Positions 44,730 to 53,397 of a stretch of 64,000 bases of DNA are shown in pieces. The position numbers and the translations under genes are program-made. Source of the DNA: Flammeovirgaceae bacterium UBA6059 (GTDB lineage: Bacteria; Bacteroidota; Bacteroidia; Cytophagales; Cyclobacteriaceae); NCBI GenBank assembly GCA_002435755.1, contig DIYH01000014.1:248001-312000 (forward strand). The letters run 5' to 3'. The notes below the pieces were generated by a model. That model was not told the DNA's origin. It saw only the letters and a list, made by a program, of their open reading frames with translations, and ran no database searches. Position 1 is the stretch's first letter; each line of letters begins with the position of its first letter.

Positions 44730-45518
44730 TCAATTTTGCGGTAGCACTGGGATGTGCAGATCAAAATTGACCGTATCGATGTTGGGATTGATCAATATCT
44801 CATCTTTGATAAAGACATTGATCATTTTGAAATTGTCGTCAATGTTACGCTCTGTGTGTACAAATGGATAAAGCACTCCAGCTACAGGTCGATATTGGTC
44901 GAAGAACACCAGAAAATTGATATCATCACCTCTGGCGTGTAGGGGCATACTCTTGCGCATGGCTTTTACAAGGAACGAACGACTGTCGATATAGTAGACC
45001 TTTTCCCAGCCATCACTGAGGGTGACATTGATCTGATAAACTTCTGAGCCCTCTAAGTTGATCAATCCTTGAAGCTCTACCTTATGTCCCTTTTCTCTAT
45101 AGTCTACAAATGAGTCATCGAACTCTGCCCCTCTTCTTGAAGCTTTTTCTGCTTCGCCATCCATGATGCGCGGGATAGTATCACCCTTATAATATTCCCA
45201 TACCTGTTCTCCATTATATCCCTCATAGAAATATCCTATCAGCTCTCCTGTACCACGCGCAAGTCGTTTGTCGCCCCTAATGCTTATGGTCTCTCCGTTC
45301 ATTATCAACCCGTATCCGGGCTCTACGTAAGTACCTCGGATGATCTTCGTCTTGACGGCTTTGAGTTGGTCGTAACCGCCAATAGCCTCATAATACCGAC
45401 TGATGATCTCATCGACATCCTTAAGTTCTTGAGTCACTTCCTGTGCTGCAACCTCATGAGACAACAATAATGTGTAAAGACCGATTACTGAAAAGAGAAT
45501 ATTCTTCACGGTGTTCAT
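44730..45518 (-). CDS. LolA-like outer-membrane lipoprotein-carrier family protein
   Basis: The ATG at 45518 starts a clear signal peptide (MNTVKNILFSVIGLYTLLLS, cut near VAAQ); a TTG at 45533 is possible. The mature part (about 235 residues) begins with DVDEIISRYYEAIGGYDQLKAVKT and continues as a single beta-rich domain (GTYVEPGYGLIMNGETISIRG cut short here, then VYQINVTLSDGWEKVYYIDS), the usual look of LolA/LppX-fold periplasmic proteins of Bacteroidota. Such proteins bind hydrophobic chains; this one is not the housekeeping LolA by length or context. Its start codon lies inside a perfect inverted repeat (see 45513-45539). Confidence 0.7.
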   Translation of the reverse strand: MNTVKNILFSVIGLYTLLLSHEVAAQEVTQELKDVDEIISRYYEAIGGYDQLKAVKTKIIRGTYVEPGYGLIMNGETISIRGDKRLARGTGELIGYFYEGYNGEQVWEYYKGDTIPRIMDGEAEKASRRGAEFDDSFVDYREKGHKVELQGLINLEGSEVYQINVTLSDGWEKVYYIDSRSFLVKAMRKSMPLHARGDDINFLVFFDQYRPVAGVLYPFVHTERNIDDNFKMINVFIKDEILINPNIDTVNFDLHIPVLPQN

Positions 45519-45539
45519 TTGAGTTTTTAGCAAATGAAC
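45513..45539 (-). promoter_or_regulatory. inverted repeat enclosing the start codon of the LolA-like gene
   Basis: GTTCATTTG (45513-45521) and CAAATGAAC (45531-45539) are exact 9-bp complements with a 9-nt loop. In the mRNA the 3' arm contains the AUG, so the hairpin could hide the start of translation. Confidence 0.45.
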
Positions 45540-45688
45540 TTGTTTTTGAGATTGGTTAACAACGCCTAATTGAATTGAGCAATATATGTCAAAGCTTCAG
45601 AGCTCTCCCCTTGCTGACTTTGGACTTGTCTCTCGATGTACTTAGCATTTAACTCTAGAAGCAGATTTAGCTTACTTTTATTATCTCC

Positions 45689-46723
45689 ATGTTCCTACGA
45701 GTCAAATCAAGTGCTGTCCTTTTCTCTATCGTCTATTGGGTACTGACGACCAACTTTTACGTGCTGATCAGATTTGCCGGGGACTTATCGGAAGAAGGGC
45801 TACCGGTGCAGACGGTTTGGCTGCATTTACAGGTTACCATCACTGCTATTATCATGGGCACCTTATTGAGTCTACTCAATCATGCCCACTTAGGAGGCAG
45901 TCGTGCCAAGAAGTCTTTTGGCTGGACTGTACTGGTTAATACCGCTATCTATCTACTGTTCTTTGCTATCGTGATCTTTTTGAGCAGCCTTTACGGCAAT
46001 ACGCTCGACTTTGCCAAATCCTTCTTTCTTTCCACCGAGAGTCTCGTCACACTAGCTTTTATGGCAGTCAATAGCCTGGTATTTCATTTCATACTGCAAA
46101 TGAATCGCCTATTAGGGCCTGGCGTCTTGATGGAATATGTCTCAGGCAAATACTTCTCGCCGGTCGAGGAAGAGCGGATCTTCATGTTCCTGGATTTGAA
46201 GTCTTCAACATCTATCGCCGAGCAATTGGGCCACTCCAGCTATAGCAAACTGATACAGGATTGCTTTTCAATTGTCTCCACCCCTGCTCAAAGAAGTAAG
46301 GCCAGGATTTATCAATATGTTGGAGATGAAGTGGTACTGACCTGGAAATTCTGCTCACAAGCAACCTTCGACTGTATCGACTTCTTCTTCCAATTTCAGC
46401 GATTGCTCAATGATCAGTCCGAGTACTTCATGAAGCGGTATGAAGTCGTACCTGAATTCAAAGCCGGTGCGCACTATGGCAAAGTAATGGCCACCCAGGT
46501 AGGTGAACTAAAGAGCGAAATCGCTTACCATGGTGATGTACTCAACGCAGCGGCCAGGATACAAGGTATGTGCAACGAATTTGGTGAATCACTACTTATT
46601 TCAGAACGATTGCTTAAACAAATTGAGCTACCAGAGATGTACAACTCGAACTATCTCGGTAACCTCACGCTTAAAGGCAAGCAGCAGCGTATCAAGGTGC
46701 ACTCCATTAGATATAAAGTCTAA
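45689..46723 (+). CDS. membrane class III adenylate/guanylate cyclase
   Basis: 344 residues. Four hydrophobic segments (about 8-28, 48-66, 82-105, 123-142) form a membrane sensor part. The cyclase homology domain runs about 155-344: EEERIFMFLDLKSSTSIAEQ holds the first metal Asp (about 168), YVGDEVVLTW the second (about 211), followed by FKAGAHYGKV and GDVLNAAARIQGMC with the transition-state Asn/Arg. All key residues seem present, so it should make cAMP or cGMP; the base cannot be chosen. It abuts the convergent TRAP permease gene with no gap between the stops. Confidence 0.82.
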   Translation: MFLRVKSSAVLFSIVYWVLTTNFYVLIRFAGDLSEEGLPVQTVWLHLQVTITAIIMGTLLSLLNHAHLGGSRAKKSFGWTVLVNTAIYLLFFAIVIFLSSLYGNTLDFAKSFFLSTESLVTLAFMAVNSLVFHFILQMNRLLGPGVLMEYVSGKYFSPVEEERIFMFLDLKSSTSIAEQLGHSSYSKLIQDCFSIVSTPAQRSKARIYQYVGDEVVLTWKFCSQATFDCIDFFFQFQRLLNDQSEYFMKRYEVVPEFKAGAHYGKVMATQVGELKSEIAYHGDVLNAAARIQGMCNEFGESLLISERLLKQIELPEMYNSNYLGNLTLKGKQQRIKVHSIRYKV

Positions 46724-48019
46724 CTAGTATCCAGATAACTCTGGCAGCCAAAGACTCAACTCAGGTACCATGATAATGAGTATGAGGACAATCAACATCA
46801 CAGCGTAGAGCGGTAACATTGGTTTAAGAACCCTTTGAAAGGGTATTTTCGCCACGCTGGCTCCAACAAACAATAAGTTGCCAACAGGAGGTGTACAAAG
46901 ACCTATGCACAGATTGAGAACCATAATGATACCGAAGTGTACCGGATCGATCCCAAATGACGTGACGACTGGAAGGAAGATAGGTGTGAATATGAGTACT
47001 GCCGGTGTAATATCCATAAAGATCCCAACCAGCAATAGCAATACATTGATCAATATAAGGACAATGATCGGGTTGTCTGTAATCGACAAAAGGTAAGCCG
47101 AAATGGACTGTGGCAAATCACCGTAACTCATAATCCAGCTCATAGCTGTAGAAGTAGCCACCAGCAGCAAAACAATCGCTGTGGTAGTACTGCTTTCCAC
47201 AAGAATACCAATGGCCTTCTTCCTATTCAATTCTCCGTAGAAGAGTGAGAGCACTACAGTGTAGAGCACTGCTATGGCACTAGCCTCCGTGGCAGTAAAG
47301 TAACCGGCAACTATACCTCCCATTACCACAATCAACAGTAGCAAACTTGGAAAAGCATCGACAAAGCTCTTCCAAACAACAGCAAGTCTCCAGCCCTCTC
47401 CCCTTGGGTAGTTATTCTTTAGAGCATAGATATAGCTGACTAACATGATAGCCAGACTGGTCAGTAACCCGGGTATGTAACCAGCGATGAACAGTGCACC
47501 AATAGACAAACCACCAGCGGCTAAAGAATAAACAATAAGGACATTGCTTGGTGGAATCAGCAGGCCGGTTGTCGCAGAAGTCACGTTAGCAGCAGTAGTG
47601 AAACCTTTATCATATCCTTCATCTTCCATTTTACCTGTGAGGATTGACCCTATAGCAGAAGCCGCGGCCGCAGCTGATCCTGATATTGCGCCAAACAGCG
47701 TACATGCAATGATGTTGACGAATATCAAACCTCCTCTCACAGGACCCACCAAGGCTTTTGCAAAGGCAATAAGCCGGGCAGCAATACCCCCACTATTCAT
47801 GATTTGGCCTGCCAATATGAAAAACGGTATGGCTAGTAAAGTAAAACTATCCAGTCCGTTGATCATGCGTTGAGCTACTGTTGTGGCAGAAGGCACAAAT
47901 AGTACATTGATAGATAGCGTAAAAAGAGCGGAAAGAGTGAGGCTAACTGTGATAGGCACTCCCAGTGTTAGTAGGGTAACAAACAGTATGACCAATACAC
48001 CTATTTCAACCAGGCTCAT
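46724..48019 (-). CDS. dctM: TRAP transporter large permease (DctM/SiaM family)
   Basis: 431 residues with about 12 transmembrane segments and the DctM signatures: LGVPITVSLTLSAL near the N-terminus, FTLLAIPFFILAGQIMNSGGIA, GSAAAAASAIGS and FGIIMVLNLCIGLCTPPVGN. It is the sodium-driven, substrate-translocating subunit of a tripartite TRAP importer. It overlaps the small permease by 14 bp. Placed after kduI/kduD it probably imports a uronate or unsaturated uronate-derived acid. Confidence 0.92.
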   Translation of the reverse strand: MSLVEIGVLVILFVTLLTLGVPITVSLTLSALFTLSINVLFVPSATTVAQRMINGLDSFTLLAIPFFILAGQIMNSGGIAARLIAFAKALVGPVRGGLIFVNIIACTLFGAISGSAAAAASAIGSILTGKMEDEGYDKGFTTAANVTSATTGLLIPPSNVLIVYSLAAGGLSIGALFIAGYIPGLLTSLAIMLVSYIYALKNNYPRGEGWRLAVVWKSFVDAFPSLLLLIVVMGGIVAGYFTATEASAIAVLYTVVLSLFYGELNRKKAIGILVESSTTTAIVLLLVATSTAMSWIMSYGDLPQSISAYLLSITDNPIIVLILINVLLLLVGIFMDITPAVLIFTPIFLPVVTSFGIDPVHFGIIMVLNLCIGLCTPPVGNLLFVGASVAKIPFQRVLKPMLPLYAVMLIVLILIIMVPELSLWLPELSGY

Positions 48020-48482
48020 GGGTACGATTATTTAATGTGTCAAAAATATTGAGCGTATTATAGACGAGTATGATCAACCCACTCACTGGTAGAGCCAGAT
48101 AGATCCATCCTTTAGGCACCTGCATAACGGAAGAGACTTGTCCTAACTTAAAGGTGATATAAACAAACCAGCTTCCACCAACAATCAAAATGAGCACTGC
48201 AAACAAACCGATCAGCAACTCTATCATAATCTCAAGCTTCCACTTAAGCTCGGCTTTGAGTGTAGATTTCAGCGCGTCAATAGATATATGCTTCTTAATA
48301 CCAAACGCATAGGCTGATCCGAAAAGTGTCACCCACATCATAGAATACACAGTAAGCTCTTCAGTAAACAGCACATTAAGTGATAGCAAACGAGCAGATA
48401 CCTGAAGTAAAGTACTTAACACCATGGTACTCATCAGCACAGCAAGCATCAACGTCAGTACATGATCAATTTTCTTCCGCAT
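48006..48482 (-). CDS. dctQ: TRAP transporter small permease (DctQ family)
   Basis: 158 residues with four transmembrane helices (HVLTLMLAVLMSTMVLSTLLQ, SMMWVTLFGSAYAFGIKKHI, MIELLIGLFAVLILIVGG, IYLALPVSGLIILVYNTL) and the family block EELTVYSMMWVTLFG. It joins the receptor and the large permease in the membrane. It overlaps dctP by 17 bp and dctM by 14 bp, so the three are translated together. Confidence 0.9.
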   Translation of the reverse strand: MRKKIDHVLTLMLAVLMSTMVLSTLLQVSARLLSLNVLFTEELTVYSMMWVTLFGSAYAFGIKKHISIDALKSTLKAELKWKLEIMIELLIGLFAVLILIVGGSWFVYITFKLGQVSSVMQVPKGWIYLALPVSGLIILVYNTLNIFDTLNNRTHEPG

Positions 48483-49458
48483 TGGCTTCTATAATTTGGT
48501 TGATCAACGGAAGCAACTCCTCATCCTGCTTAAACTCTTCTAAGATAGCTTTGGTGGCCTCTTGAAAACTTGTAAGGTCGGGTTGGATCACTTCAATACC
48601 TGCTTCTTTGACGATTGCAAGGCTCTCCTCTTCCGACGCTTGCCAAAAAGCTCGCTGCGGAGTTACTGATTCTTTGGCTGCCTCTCCAATCCATTTTTGT
48701 TGATCTGGAGTTAACCGGTCCCATACAATAGTGCTGATAACTAGTACGTCAGGTATGGAAGTATGCTTATCAAGGGTATAATACTTACTCGTTTCATAGT
48801 GCCTCGAAAGATGAAATGAAGGAGGGTTGTTCTCAGCTCCATCTACTACGCCTTGCTGAAGCGCCGTATATAGCTCACCCCAGGCTATAGGCACAGGTAC
48901 ACCACCCATTTCGCTGATCATTTTATTGGCAGTGATACTTTTCATGACTCTGATCTTCATATCCTTGAGATCAGAGGCTTTTCTTATCGGCTTCTCTGTG
49001 GTATAAAAGCTTCGACTACCAGCATCATAGAAGCATAGTCCTTTGAGCCAGTATTCCTTTCCAGAATCAAGAATCGCATCCCCTATCTCTCCATCATAGA
49101 CAGTGTTTCGATGTGCATCATTCTTGAAAATATAAGGTATTCCCAATACCTTAAACTGTGGCGCAAAACTCTCCATCACTGCAGCGGACACCTTAGTGAT
49201 TCCGAGACTTCCTATTTGAAGTAACTCCAGACATTGGCTTTCAGAACCTAGCTGACCATTAGCATAAATCTTTATGCTAAGTGTACCATTAGACTTCTCA
49301 TATACCCGGTTAGCGAAATCAACCATCCCCTTATGAACGGCATGATCCTCAGTAAGGCCATGTGCCAACTTGATCTCCTTAACAGAGGCATTTTTATTAC
49401 ATGCACTTAACACAAGAGTCAAACATATAATAATCCACATAGGTATATTATTCAACAT
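48466..49458 (-). CDS. dctP: TRAP transporter substrate-binding lipoprotein (DctP family)
   Basis: About 330 residues; start at the ATG 49458 next to a GTG at 49461. The lipobox LSAC (about C19) indicates a lipid-anchored receptor, as often seen in Bacteroidota. DctP features are HGLTEDHAVHKGMVDFANRV, GQLGSESQCLELLQIGSL, DLKDMKIRVM with the conserved Arg that binds carboxylate, and PIAWGELYTALQQGVVDGAENN. It resembles receptors for uronates and other sugar acids. First gene of dctPQM; a terminator separates it from kduD. Confidence 0.9.
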   Translation of the reverse strand: MLNNIPMWIIICLTLVLSACNKNASVKEIKLAHGLTEDHAVHKGMVDFANRVYEKSNGTLSIKIYANGQLGSESQCLELLQIGSLGITKVSAAVMESFAPQFKVLGIPYIFKNDAHRNTVYDGEIGDAILDSGKEYWLKGLCFYDAGSRSFYTTEKPIRKASDLKDMKIRVMKSITANKMISEMGGVPVPIAWGELYTALQQGVVDGAENNPPSFHLSRHYETSKYYTLDKHTSIPDVLVISTIVWDRLTPDQQKWIGEAAKESVTPQRAFWQASEEESLAIVKEAGIEVIQPDLTSFQEATKAILEEFKQDEELLPLINQIIEANAEEN

Positions 49459-49773
49459 CACTTTAAGCTCTCAAATCTCTAATAGTCATTGGGCCTCTCC
49501 CGGACTTCTAAAACTCGCATTACAACTTTCACAGGCTAACACTTCTCTGGAACAATTCGGATACGATATCTGACTTCCTTATCTGCATAGCTATATTGAT
49601 TGTTAAGAATGTTGTCATACTCTCTATTTTCAAAAAAGTGGGAGGGTAAAACCATATAAAGAAGCATTAACTACAGCGCTGACAACCCTCCCTTTATCAT
49701 TATTATTCTATTTTAAACACTACTATCAAATATCAGAGTATTAGACCCATAGTTAACTGCTTGCAACCAAGGG
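49459..49773. other. intergenic region between kduD and dctP
   Basis: 315 bp. It holds a terminator-like structure in its middle (listed separately) and must contain the dctP promoter, for which no exact consensus was seen. No ORF of note. Confidence 0.5.
49632..49692 (-). terminator. terminator-like hairpin after kduD
   Basis: On the minus strand GGGAGGGT (49692-49685) pairs with ACCCTCCC (49647-49640) around a 37-nt loop, and AC then six T (49637-49632) follow. The long loop weakens it, so partial read-through into dctPQM is possible. Confidence 0.55.
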
Positions 49774-50541
49774 CTATCTACCCATCCATCCTCCATCTAC
49801 AGTGACGATGGATCCATTCATGTAGTTTGAAGCATCTGATGACAGAAAAACAGCTACTCCTTTAAAATCTTCTGCCGTACCCCACCTACCTTGTGGAATG
49901 CGAGACAAGATAGCTTCACTTCTCTCTGCGTCATCACGAAGTGCCTGCGTATTGTCTGTGGCAACATACCCTGGTGCTATGGCATTCACATTGACCCCTT
50001 GTGATGCCCATTCATTTGACAAGGCCATAGTAAGCTGCCCTATCGCTCCCTTACTAGCGGCATATCCTGGCACAGTTATACCACCTTGAAAGGTCAGTAA
50101 CGAGGCTATAAAAACGATCTTACCACTGCCTCTTTCGATCATACCTTTCCCAATCTCACGAGATATGATGAATTGTGCATTTAAGTTAACCTCAATTACT
50201 TCATCCCAATACTCATCCGGGTGTTCCGCAGCGGGTTTTCGCAAGATTGTTCCAGCATTGTTCACCAAGATATCAATTGACTGATGGTCCTTGTTGACTG
50301 CTGACAAAAAACTATGAAGTGATTCCCTTTTTGAAAAGTCACATTGATAAGCCTTGAAATCTCTTCCTATCTTCTTTACTGATTGCTCAACCTTGCTGTT
50401 CTCAAGCTCTAATGAAGCGGAGACTCCAATAATGTCTGCTCCTGCCTCTGCTAGTCCTTCTGCCATAGCCTTGCCGATACCCCGCTTACACCCCGTGACA
50501 AGTGCCGTCTTGCCTTTTAAATCAAAAGCTTCGTACATCAT
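49774..50541 (-). CDS. kduD: 2-dehydro-3-deoxy-D-gluconate 5-dehydrogenase (SDR), KduD
   Basis: 255 residues, close to E. coli KduD. SDR motifs: TGCKRGIG (16-23) for NAD(P), NNAG (94-97), catalytic S147, Y160 and K164 in YAASK, and GYVATDNTQALRDD at the C-terminal side, which is typical of KduD. It interconverts 2,5-diketo-3-deoxygluconate and 2-keto-3-deoxygluconate. It follows kduI by 2 bp, which makes the assignment firm. The kinase and aldolase for the next steps are not in the window. Confidence 0.9.
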   Translation of the reverse strand: MMYEAFDLKGKTALVTGCKRGIGKAMAEGLAEAGADIIGVSASLELENSKVEQSVKKIGRDFKAYQCDFSKRESLHSFLSAVNKDHQSIDILVNNAGTILRKPAAEHPDEYWDEVIEVNLNAQFIISREIGKGMIERGSGKIVFIASLLTFQGGITVPGYAASKGAIGQLTMALSNEWASQGVNVNAIAPGYVATDNTQALRDDAERSEAILSRIPQGRWGTAEDFKGVAVFLSSDASNYMNGSIVTVDGGWMGR

Positions 50542-50543
50542 GA

Positions 50544-51380
50544 CTATCGAATATTAACAAGTTGTTGTCCATCCATATCTGTGAAGGCCTTGTTCTCACC
50601 AGCCATTCCCCAAACGAATGAATAGTTACTTGTACCCGCTCCAGAGTGGATAGACCATTCCGGTGAGATTACAGCTTGCTTATTGCACATCACCAAATGT
50701 CTCGTTTCTTGAGGATCGCCCATAAAATGCATCACGATCTGATCTTCGGGCATATCAAAATAGAAGTATATCTCCATTCGACGATAGTGAGTATGGGGGG
50801 GAAATGTATTCCATATGCTACCACTCGCAAGTTCTGTGATGCCCATCACCAGCTGACAACTCTGGATACCATCTTCGTGTATATATTGAAATATAGAACG
50901 CTCGTTACAGTTGTCCTTGGAACCCAGATCAACCCTATTGGCATCACTCTTGTTAGCCTTCACTGTTGGGTATTCTGCATGTGCCGGACACGAGTTAACA
51001 TAAAATTCAGCAGGAGTTCCCACATCCATACTACTGAACTCAACTGACTTCTTACCTTTACCTATATACAAGCATTCTTTAGAGCCCAGCTCATAGATCT
51101 CTCCATCAACGACTATTTTACCAGCACCACCTACGTTGATGATGCCCATCTCCCGGCGTGCCAGGAAATAGTCGGCCTTGGTCAATTCATCATATGCCGG
51201 AATAATTAACGGTGAAGAACCAGGTACAATGCCTAAAGTGATCATTCGATCATGCATAGAATACGCTGTGGTGATCTCACCTTGCTTCATCACCTCTGGT
51301 ATTAAAAATCGATCCCTCAATTCTGTGGTTGTAAAACGCGCAATATCCTCCGGATGAGAACCAAACCTTATTTGTGTCAT
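50544..51380 (-). CDS. kduI: 5-dehydro-4-deoxy-D-glucuronate isomerase, KduI
   Basis: 278 residues, the same length as the E. coli enzyme. The cupin zinc ligands fall at the same positions: H196 and H198 (PPHTHY), E203 and H245 (SIHSGAG). It isomerises 5-keto-4-deoxyuronate, which forms by itself from unsaturated galacturonate or glucuronate, to 2,5-diketo-3-deoxygluconate. The GH105 enzyme at 5466 makes such unsaturated uronates. It lies 6 bp after the DUF4861 gene and 2 bp before kduD, within one operon. Confidence 0.95.
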   Translation of the reverse strand: MTQIRFGSHPEDIARFTTTELRDRFLIPEVMKQGEITTAYSMHDRMITLGIVPGSSPLIIPAYDELTKADYFLARREMGIINVGGAGKIVVDGEIYELGSKECLYIGKGKKSVEFSSMDVGTPAEFYVNSCPAHAEYPTVKANKSDANRVDLGSKDNCNERSIFQYIHEDGIQSCQLVMGITELASGSIWNTFPPHTHYRRMEIYFYFDMPEDQIVMHFMGDPQETRHLVMCNKQAVISPEWSIHSGAGTSNYSFVWGMAGENKAFTDMDGQQLVNIR

Positions 51381-51386
51381 AGTCTT

Positions 51387-52589
51387 TTATTGTGTGATTT
51401 CGATTGAACTAGTTAAGAGGTATGTTTCAGCCTTGAGTTTATCAACGAAAGTCGCTTCATCAGAAAAGGTTGAGTTCTCAAGTTCCCAGCCTGTGTAAAA
51501 GCCAAACTGGTAAACCCCGTTATTGGAACGCATTAAGGCAGTATAGGTGTTTGTAACCCCTTGGCCTTCTTTAGGAGCTTCTCCGAAAGAAATAAAGCTA
51601 TTTTTAGGTATAATCAAGCCCATTCCAAGGACATCCATATTCTCACTTTGTATACCATGCGTATACATGATCTCAGCTCCATTCCTCTTGGCAAACTCAC
51701 TTTCTAGTTCATGTAAGTTGACAATACCTGTAACTAAAGTGTCTGAACCATTACCTGATAAGGCTACATCACTTTGAAAATGTCGCTTACCAGCCCAAAT
51801 CGATATAGTTTCGGTAAGATCATAAGTGGATCCATCAACCTTCCACCCTTCGTAAGACAGTTTAAGAATAGAGCGCAGAGGACCTTGGGTTACTATTTGA
51901 AAAGTAGCCTTGTCTGTCTCTGTCAGACGGTAGATAGAATCATTCTTTAACATGGCCAGACCTCCTGACCCAAGACTACTTCCTACCTTTAAGACATCCA
52001 TGCCCCACTCCTGCAGTTCATGGTAGTTCTCTCCCAAGCCTATGTTTTTTAACATAAGTTCTGGTCTGGTTTTACCAAAAATATCTTTACCATTTCGACT
52101 ATCAAAATACAGACGATAAGCGATCAACTCACTTTCCCATCCGGGTCCCTCAAATTGATAGATGTATGGTTTGCTTTGCGCGACGTGATCACTAGGCCTC
52201 ACATTCTCACTGACCGGGCTAAAAACGTTATTACGTTCAGGACTATAACCAAAGTGTATTGCCGTTCTACTCTCAAACTCTGGCAATTCGCTTTTAGTCA
52301 CTATTTGATAAGCTAGTTCTACTGTTGATTTAGGTTCAAAGCTTAATTGCAGAGCTACTTCATCCCACTTTCCATCACCGTCGATATCGTCAAACTGAGC
52401 AGGTACTGATTGGTCTTCATTGGTTGAGAAAATCAGATACTCATCGAACTGAACCCCGAATACTTCACGCTCAATCACCATAGGTTGCTCCACAAGACTA
52501 GCCGTATCCGGATTAGTCAGTTTAATAGACATTGGCTCAGAACAACCGAACACAGTAAAACAAGAAAGGACTATAAATGACTTGCGCAT
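51387..52589 (-). CDS. DUF4861 lipoprotein
   Basis: 400 residues with a lipobox (FGCSEP, C16). The body fits DUF4861: PAQFDDIDGDGKWDEVALQL near the N-terminus, LIAYRLYFDSRNGKDIFGK in the middle, and YEGWKVDGSTYDLTETISIW. DUF4861 proteins recur in uronate, pectin and alginate loci and have a beta-rich fold like sugar-processing enzymes; the function is unproven. It is the first gene of the kdu operon, with a palindrome and a promoter-like pair in the 65 bp upstream. Confidence 0.8.
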   Translation of the reverse strand: MRKSFIVLSCFTVFGCSEPMSIKLTNPDTASLVEQPMVIEREVFGVQFDEYLIFSTNEDQSVPAQFDDIDGDGKWDEVALQLSFEPKSTVELAYQIVTKSELPEFESRTAIHFGYSPERNNVFSPVSENVRPSDHVAQSKPYIYQFEGPGWESELIAYRLYFDSRNGKDIFGKTRPELMLKNIGLGENYHELQEWGMDVLKVGSSLGSGGLAMLKNDSIYRLTETDKATFQIVTQGPLRSILKLSYEGWKVDGSTYDLTETISIWAGKRHFQSDVALSGNGSDTLVTGIVNLHELESEFAKRNGAEIMYTHGIQSENMDVLGMGLIIPKNSFISFGEAPKEGQGVTNTYTALMRSNNGVYQFGFYTGWELENSTFSDEATFVDKLKAETYLLTSSIEITQ

Positions 52590-52601
52590 GAGTATAGCTG
52601 T

Positions 52602-52643
52602 TTATTATGTGTACAATATACACAGAATAACAAATTGACACAA
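52602..52643 (-). promoter_or_regulatory. kdu operon promoter with overlapping palindromic operator
   Basis: TGTGTA (52608-52613), 5 nt, TACACA (52619-52624) is a perfect inverted repeat, and AT-rich arms extend it to 29 bp (52602-52630) with one mismatch. On the minus strand a TTG (52643-52641), 20 nt and TATATTG (52620-52614) resemble a -33/-7 pair, so the palindrome covers the -7 box. A bound repressor would block transcription. The Nudix regulator gene ends 12 bp away. Confidence 0.6.
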
Positions 52644-52654
52644 TAATTTCTCAG

Positions 52655-53311
52655 CTATCTCTTCACCTTATATAATTCCGGCCCACCCTTTACTCCCTTT
52701 TTCTTCTCGTTAGTAGACTCCAGCAGATTCAATTGTAATATTCGCTTTCTGAAATTGCGCCTATCGAGCGTCTGTCCCAGGACACTCTCAAACAAATCCT
52801 GCAATTCCTTAAGAGTAAACTTCGATGGTAACAGCTCACCAAATGTTAGATTATGCTCCATATTCGCTCGAAGCTTCGCCCAGGCATCAATGACCAAATT
52901 ACCATGATCAAATCCTAGTTCGGGTAAGTCATTAAGAGAACACCACATCACCTCAGACACATAGTTTTTAGCGATAATGGAATGGTTTTCAGGTTTTATG
53001 AGTGCATAAAAGCAAACCGTCACCACTCTCTTAACAGGGTGTCTGTCAACTGAACTGTATATTCTTACTTGGTTCTGATGAATATTCTGAAGCCCGGTTA
53101 AGTCGAATAGCACCTGATCTACGGATTCTTCCAATGTACATCCTTCATTCATTATACCACCAGGTAGCATCCAATAGCCTTTATAAGGTTCTATGCTACG
53201 TTTAACCAACAGCAACTTGACCTCATTATTTTGAAATCCAAATACTGCACAATCAGCCGTGATCGTACACTCATAAGCACTGGGTTGTACTTTTGAATTG
53301 ATTTTTTTCAA
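52655..53311 (-). CDS. NrtR/AraR-type Nudix-domain transcriptional regulator
   Basis: 218 residues from a TTG start; an in-frame stop lies just upstream (53317-53315) and no early ATG exists. Residues 10-145 are a Nudix fold whose box is degenerate (GGIMNEGCTLEESVDQVLFD lacks the REUXEE pattern), so it is unlikely to hydrolyse nucleotides. Residues 150-218 are the winged helix typical of NrtR/AraR (TLKELQDLFESVLGQTLDRR, FRKRIL, GGPELYKV). In Bacteroidota such proteins sense sugars and repress sugar operons, and here it sits right upstream of the kdu operon and its palindrome. Sugar acid or intermediate as inducer is inference. Confidence 0.85.
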   Translation of the reverse strand: MKKINSKVQPSAYECTITADCAVFGFQNNEVKLLLVKRSIEPYKGYWMLPGGIMNEGCTLEESVDQVLFDLTGLQNIHQNQVRIYSSVDRHPVKRVVTVCFYALIKPENHSIIAKNYVSEVMWCSLNDLPELGFDHGNLVIDAWAKLRANMEHNLTFGELLPSKFTLKELQDLFESVLGQTLDRRNFRKRILQLNLLESTNEKKKGVKGGPELYKVKR

Positions 53312-53397
53312 CTCTTACGTATTTATAATTACCTCTTCAAGTTAGCTAAGTGGTGGCTTATGATTTTCTAACAAAACTTCATCGCCAATCTAAACCT

